Positions 60,252 to 64,000 of a stretch of 64,000 bases of DNA are shown here, one piece after another (the first letter of the stretch is position 1; each line of letters begins with the position of its first letter). This stretch comes from Methylobacterium sp. WL1. Lineage in GTDB: Bacteria > Pseudomonadota > Alphaproteobacteria > Rhizobiales > Beijerinckiaceae. Where the stretch lies: contig NZ_CP042823.1 in the NCBI RefSeq assembly GCF_008000895.1, positions 1,677,001-1,741,000 on the forward strand. Direction: 5' to 3'. The translations under genes and the position numbers were made by a program. Under the pieces are notes generated by a model, which worked only from the letters and a program-made list of their open reading frames with translations, made no database searches and had not been told where the DNA came from.

Positions 60252-60607
60252 GACGCGATCGAAGGTGGATGCAGATCCCCGGCGTCTCCTGATCCGGGGC
60301 GGCGCCGGACCCGCGGCGCCGCCGCCAGGTCGCGGCTCGGTGCCCCACACGCGCAGCCAAGACACCTGTGCGTGCTTGAACCGCTCGCGCCACTTGCCGT
60401 CGGTCTCGTCGTTGCCGACCGGCTTCATGGCACGGGATTAGGCCCCCTTCCAGGTCCACGTCGGCGACCTTCTGAGCGCCGTCCAAGTACCCACCTCGAT
60501 GGTCATCCTGTCGAGATACGCCACGCCGAGGCGCCGATACGAGCACGCACGCAACGCAAAACGGCTGGGGATGACCCCAGCCGCGACGTCTACGATGCAG
60601 CGGACGC
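60252..60607. other. Intergenic stretch before the flagellin end
   Basis: No gene supported. It contains the flagellin terminator. The minus-strand frame ending near 60093 (MKPVGNDETDGKWRERFKHA at its start) is doubtful and may be a fragment. Confidence 0.4.
60556..60583 (-). terminator. Rho-independent terminator of the flagellin gene
   Basis: On the minus strand CGGCTGGGG pairs with CCCCAGCCG around TCAT and is followed by TTTTGCG, 25 bases after the flagellin stop. Confidence 0.75.
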
Positions 60608-61801
60608 TTAGCGCAGGAGCTGCAGGATGCCCTGCTGCGCCTGGTTCGCCAGCGACAGGGCCGAGATGCCCAGCGACTGACGGGTGGACAGGGCTTGCGA
60701 GTTCGCAGCTTCAGCGTTCAAGTCAGCGGACGTCAGGTTCGATGAGCCCGTGTCGAGCACGTTGACCAAGTTCTTAGTGAAGTCCTGACGGTTCTGCACC
60801 ACCGACAGGTTCGAACCGAAGGTCGACGAGTCCGTCCGCAGCTGGCTGGAGGCGGTCGTGAGCTTGTTCAGGGTCGTGTTGATGTCGGCGTTGAGCAGGA
60901 AGTTGCCCTGCCCGATCGTCGACGTCTTCGTCGAGGTGCTGGTGATCGAGGTCAGTCCCAGGCCACCCGAGGTCTCGTCGGTCGCGGTGACCGTGAGGTT
61001 CGAGTTGCCCTTCGGGTTGAAGTTGATCGTCAGGTTGTTGTTGTCGCTCTTGCCGTTGATCAGGTTCGTGCCGTTGAAGCTCGAATCGCCGGCGAGCTGA
61101 TCGATCTGGGTCAGCAGGCTGTTGTACTGCGTCGCGAGCGTCGCCCGGGCTGTGACGCCCGACACGCTCAGGTCCGAACTCTGGCCGGCCGCGGCGGTGG
61201 TACCGTAGGTCGGTCCGGACGAGGCCGTACCGCCGGCAAAGCCGAGTGCGGTCTGGTCGGCCGAGGTCTTGAATTCCAAGTCCGAGGACGCGTTCATCAC
61301 GATCTTGGTGCCGTCAGTGCTCTTCGAGAAGCTGCCGGCGCCGACCGCGGCGTTGAGCTTGGTCAAGGCCTGGTCGAGGGTGTCGGCCGTGGCCAGCGCG
61401 ACGGTGGTCGCCGAGCCGTTGACGTAGAGGTTCAGGGTGGTTGCAGCGGCCGGAGCCGAGTAGGCGGTCGAGGCGGTGCCGGTGGTGGTGATCTGGGTGG
61501 ACAGCGCTTGGTTGGCGACCGACTTGGCCTGATCGACCAGCTTCTGGATCGAGGTGATGCCCTGGTTGGCGGCCTGGATCGACTGGATCCCGTTCGAGAT
61601 GCCGTCGAGCAGGTTGCCGAGGTCGCCCGAGCGCTGGCTGAGGGACTGCGAGGTGAAGAAGTTGACCGGGTTGTCGAGGGCCGAGGAGACCTTCAGGCCG
61701 GTGGAGAGCCGGTTCTGGGTGGTCGCGGTCAGCGCAGCGGTATCCTGCAGCGAGAGCAGGTTTTGGCGGGTGGCCGCGGTAAGCGTGACGCTAGAAGACA
61801 T
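60608..61801 (-). CDS. fliC: Flagellin
   Basis: A 397-residue flagellin, the filament subunit. The N-terminal D0/D1 part reads LTAATRQNLLSLQDTAALTA, TTQNRLSTGLKVSSALDNPV and NFFTSQSLSQR. The C-terminal part reads ANSQALSTRQSLGISALSLA, NQAQQGILQLLR, ending in the export-type LLR. The central region is Thr/Ser/Ala-rich with few Lys, variable as in other flagellins. It stands without other flagellar genes nearby, so it is an unlinked copy of a multi-flagellin set. Its terminator lies at 60556. Confidence 0.95.
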   Translation of the reverse strand: MSSSVTLTAATRQNLLSLQDTAALTATTQNRLSTGLKVSSALDNPVNFFTSQSLSQRSGDLGNLLDGISNGIQSIQAANQGITSIQKLVDQAKSVANQALSTQITTTGTASTAYSAPAAATTLNLYVNGSATTVALATADTLDQALTKLNAAVGAGSFSKSTDGTKIVMNASSDLEFKTSADQTALGFAGGTASSGPTYGTTAAAGQSSDLSVSGVTARATLATQYNSLLTQIDQLAGDSSFNGTNLINGKSDNNNLTINFNPKGNSNLTVTATDETSGGLGLTSITSTSTKTSTIGQGNFLLNADINTTLNKLTTASSQLRTDSSTFGSNLSVVQNRQDFTKNLVNVLDTGSSNLTSADLNAEAANSQALSTRQSLGISALSLANQAQQGILQLLR

Positions 61802-62119
61802 TGGTTACGCATCCATCATTGAGCGTGCACTGCTTTTTTACACGATAGGATGAATGAAATCTTATTGCGGTCGCACTCCAAGAAACTCTTCGCTGGATGG
61901 TCCGGGGCGAGGTGCTGCTTGTACGGGCCTCTCTCCCTCGATCGCTGCTCGGGCGATGGCGTTGGAGGAGCTGCGCCGCTATCGCTGCCTGGTGCCCGCG
62001 GTCCCGTAAGGCGAGGGCAAAGGTGCGCCGGATTACGGCTGACGGCCATCTGCCGTTTCGGAACCACGTCACCCTGAGTTCCTTTTTCAAACTGGAGCGC
62101 AATGGATCGAGAGCGTGCG
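61802..62119. other. Upstream region of flagellin
   Basis: Contains the flagellin promoter and leader by position. No sigma-28 or sigma-54 box was confirmed. Confidence 0.4.
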
Positions 62120-62341
62120 ATGAGTCGTACCGAACCAACCCCAGCTCAAGAGGTAGTCACAGAGGCTCCTTCTAACGCTCGCCCCCATCCCCCGAGTGAC
62201 GTCGCCGTGCGACCGCAGGGGCCTCGATCGCCCGGCGAGTCCGAGCCTGGTGATATGGGTGCCTTTGACGACAAGGGGTACGAGGAGCCGCAGCACGAGA
62301 GTACCAAGGGCAACGGCAAAAGCGGGTATCGAGGCGCCTGA
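62120..62341 (+). CDS. Small disordered hypothetical protein
   Basis: A 73-residue Pro/Glu/Gly-rich protein (MSRTEPTPAQEVVTEAPSNA, then EPGDMGAFDDKGYEEPQHES). Predicted disordered. A plausible but unrecognised gene. Confidence 0.5.
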   Translation: MSRTEPTPAQEVVTEAPSNARPHPPSDVAVRPQGPRSPGESEPGDMGAFDDKGYEEPQHESTKGNGKSGYRGA

Positions 62342-62725
62342 CGAAGGACCTGGGTGTGCTGCAACGCCCACCTCGTCTGAACCGCATCAGCTATCGTCTG
62401 CGTAAAACTCAACATCGCAACCACGAGCGGCGTTTCAGGCGACGATTGGTGAGTTCGGCCTCTGTCGCTGGGAGGAAAAAACCCACGTCACTGCAATTCC
62501 GACGGTATCCTGCACAAAATAAAGGCCGGGCGCTTGTCGGCAGTGATCAGTGGTTTTTGGCCTCCAGACCTCCCTCAGGCGCCGTCATCTGTCGCTCTGG
62601 GTCCTGGTTGACGTCGTCGATCAGTGTGTCGTTAGGCCGAGGTCGCCGCTTCGGAACGCCTAACTGATTCTTATCCCTATTGGCTCAGACTCGTTCGAGC
62701 ACGATCGCGGTTCGAGTTCTGCAGC
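62342..62725. other. Intergenic stretch, no gene seen
   Basis: No gene or repeat supported upstream of the GAF gene. Confidence 0.4.
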
Positions 62726-63241
62726 ATGACGTATCCTGTTCCCGCTAATGAACTTGAACGCCTCGCCGTTTTGGAAAATCTCGACCTACTCGATACGCCG
62801 CAAGATCCCGCTTTTGACGATCTTTGCCAAGAAGCCGCCCTGACCTTCGACGCGCCGGTCGCGCTTATCATACTGCTCGACGCGCGGCGGCAGTGGTTCA
62901 AGTCTCGCGTCGGCTTGGATATTTGTGAGACGACGCGAGACGCGTCATTCTGCAATTATGTAGTCGCACAGGACGTAGTCTTGATCGTTCCCGATGCGCG
63001 GCAAGATTCGCGCTTTGCCTCGAATCCGCTCGTGGTCGGACCACCGCACGTGCGGTTCTACGCGGGGGCTCCGCTCTACTACGGAGATGGCATCCGTCTC
63101 GGTGCGCTGTGCATCATCGATCAGCGCCCGCGCACCGCGGATGAGATCGACGTCCCCACGTTGCGACATTTGGCTGACCGGGTCGCGGGCGAGATTTGGG
63201 TCCGGCAAGCCGCGCGTTCTGCTGAACATCAGCGTGTCTGA
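62726..63241 (+). CDS. GAF-domain protein
   Basis: A 171-residue single GAF domain (ELERLAVLENLDLLDTPQDP, FDDLCQEAALTFDAPVALII, then SFCNYVVAQDVVLIVPDARQ, and FYAGAPLYYGDGIRLGALCI). Such domains sense small ligands and usually act with kinases or cyclases, none of which is fused here. The gene precedes a receiver-domain gene in the same direction, suggesting a signalling pair. Confidence 0.85.
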   Translation: MTYPVPANELERLAVLENLDLLDTPQDPAFDDLCQEAALTFDAPVALIILLDARRQWFKSRVGLDICETTRDASFCNYVVAQDVVLIVPDARQDSRFASNPLVVGPPHVRFYAGAPLYYGDGIRLGALCIIDQRPRTADEIDVPTLRHLADRVAGEIWVRQAARSAEHQRV

Positions 63242-63272
63242 GTTCGCCCCGCTGCCACAGGAGGCTTGAGCG

Positions 63273-63710
63273 ATGCTACGCTCGGACGCACGTGTTCTCA
63301 TCGTCGATGGTCAGGTGGCGGTCGCGCGCCTCGTGGCCAAAATTTTCGGCTCAGCCGGTCTGACGAATTCGGATGTCGCCTTCGACACCCTCACCGCACG
63401 CGGGCAGATCGAGGCGACCGCACCCGACATCGCGGTGATCGACGCGCGGGTCGGTCCGATGCGCGTCACCGCATTTATCATGCTGGTACGGAGGCGGACG
63501 GACAATCGGGCGCTGACGTTCGTGATGACCACCTCGCGAACTGGCGAGATGGTGGAAGCGGCGGGCGAGGCCGGCGTCGATGGCGTGCTGTTGAAGCCGT
63601 TTACGCCAGCCGATCTGAGCGCGCAGATCGCTGCTGCGGTGGAGAGGAAGCACGCGTTTCCTCACGGCAAGTGGGATCACTCACGGCCGACCGTCGTGGT
63701 GCTGGATTAG
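63273..63710 (+). CDS. Receiver-domain response regulator
   Basis: A 145-residue protein that is essentially one receiver domain. VLIVDGQVAVARLVAKIF is the first strand, and the likely phosphorylation site is the Asp of DIAVIDARVGPM. The conserved Thr region is VMTTSRTGEM and the Lys is in GVLLKPFTPADL. The usual acidic pair at the first strand is reduced to one Asp (DG), which may affect magnesium binding. No output domain follows. It lies 31 bases after the GAF gene. Confidence 0.8.
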   Translation: MLRSDARVLIVDGQVAVARLVAKIFGSAGLTNSDVAFDTLTARGQIEATAPDIAVIDARVGPMRVTAFIMLVRRRTDNRALTFVMTTSRTGEMVEAAGEAGVDGVLLKPFTPADLSAQIAAAVERKHAFPHGKWDHSRPTVVVLD

Positions 63711-64000
63711 CCGAGCGGGCGGTCGTGGCGACATCGAATTGCCCGCGTCAACGTCCACCTCGGTTCATGACCGCGTTCGAGCGAGCTGCCAGAGGCGAGC
63801 GGGCCAAGCTTGGTCTCTGGCACGGGCTTCTGAACCACGACCGACACGCTGCCGTACTGCCTCTATCTTCGTACCGCCAATGACCCGGGTATGGCCGACC
63901 AACGCGTCGCCGCGGTCCGTGCCCTGCATCGCCTCGAGAGCCGTCCCGGCATTTTACTGGCCAACCCCTCCTTAAGGGGGCGGCTTCCCCGACATCAGGG
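63711..64000. other. Window end, no firm gene
   Basis: Short frames only: ATG 63767 (MTAFERAARGERAKLGLWHG) and an open frame from ATG 63891 (MADQRVAAVRALHRLESRPG) that runs off the window and could be the start of a gene beyond it. Confidence 0.3.

Noticed and set aside
1..64000. CRISPR arrays and riboswitches
   Set aside because: No regularly spaced repeat-spacer pattern and no recognisable riboswitch core was seen by eye. A covariance search was not possible.

Overview
The window reads as a GC-rich alphaproteobacterial chromosome segment, most likely from Methylobacterium or a close relative (Hyphomicrobiales). The reasons are a MucR/Ros-type regulator, a circularly permuted two-piece tmRNA gene whose tag begins ANDN, an Omp25/31-like porin, a DUF3618 protein, a CheB-CheR fusion, and many short lineage-type orphan proteins. 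The genus call is inference from gene style. The tmRNA gene and the housekeeping-type operons argue for a chromosome rather than a plasmid.

Positions 1-26000 look like an accessory region: gene-poor, with short orphan genes, decayed sequence and mobile DNA. It holds a serine recombinase, a partition-like cassette (iterated AGCTA motifs, a VirC1-like ParA, a small ribbon-helix-helix partner), a PsiF-repeat protein, a MucR regulator, an HNH-like protein and a decayed second copy of it, a CheB-CheR-PAS fusion, an HD-GYP phosphodiesterase, a second resolvase, a cupredoxin facing a multi-pass membrane protein, an IS66-family element and a frameshifted IS630-family element with clean ends.

Positions 26249-50559 are denser and look like stable chromosome. 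They hold malate synthase G with a divergent LysR regulator, a class II aldolase, an atypical short-chain dehydrogenase, two translationally coupled coiled-coil paralogues, membrane-anchored stress-type small proteins including DUF3618, two DUF606-type transporters, an outer membrane beta-barrel protein, a methyl-accepting chemotaxis protein and the permuted ssrA gene. A tight six-gene operon follows: an amino-acid-type ABC transporter (binding protein, two permeases, ATPase), an MmgE/PrpD enzyme and an NtaA/SnaA-type flavin monooxygenase. It looks like a dedicated uptake and breakdown pathway.

Positions 50900-64000 are accessory again. A FitA/VapB-VapC toxin-antitoxin pair and a second, broken antitoxin-PIN pair flank a three-gene cassette: a ParB-domain DNA methyltransferase, a DUF5681 protein and a phage terminase large subunit, with no other phage genes. 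After small orphan genes come a lone flagellin, a GAF-domain protein and a receiver-domain protein. Intergenic sequence across the window carries many perfect inverted repeats. The best candidates for little-described biology are the methyltransferase/DUF5681/terminase cassette, the ABC/PrpD/monooxygenase operon, and the partition cassette on what appears to be a chromosome.
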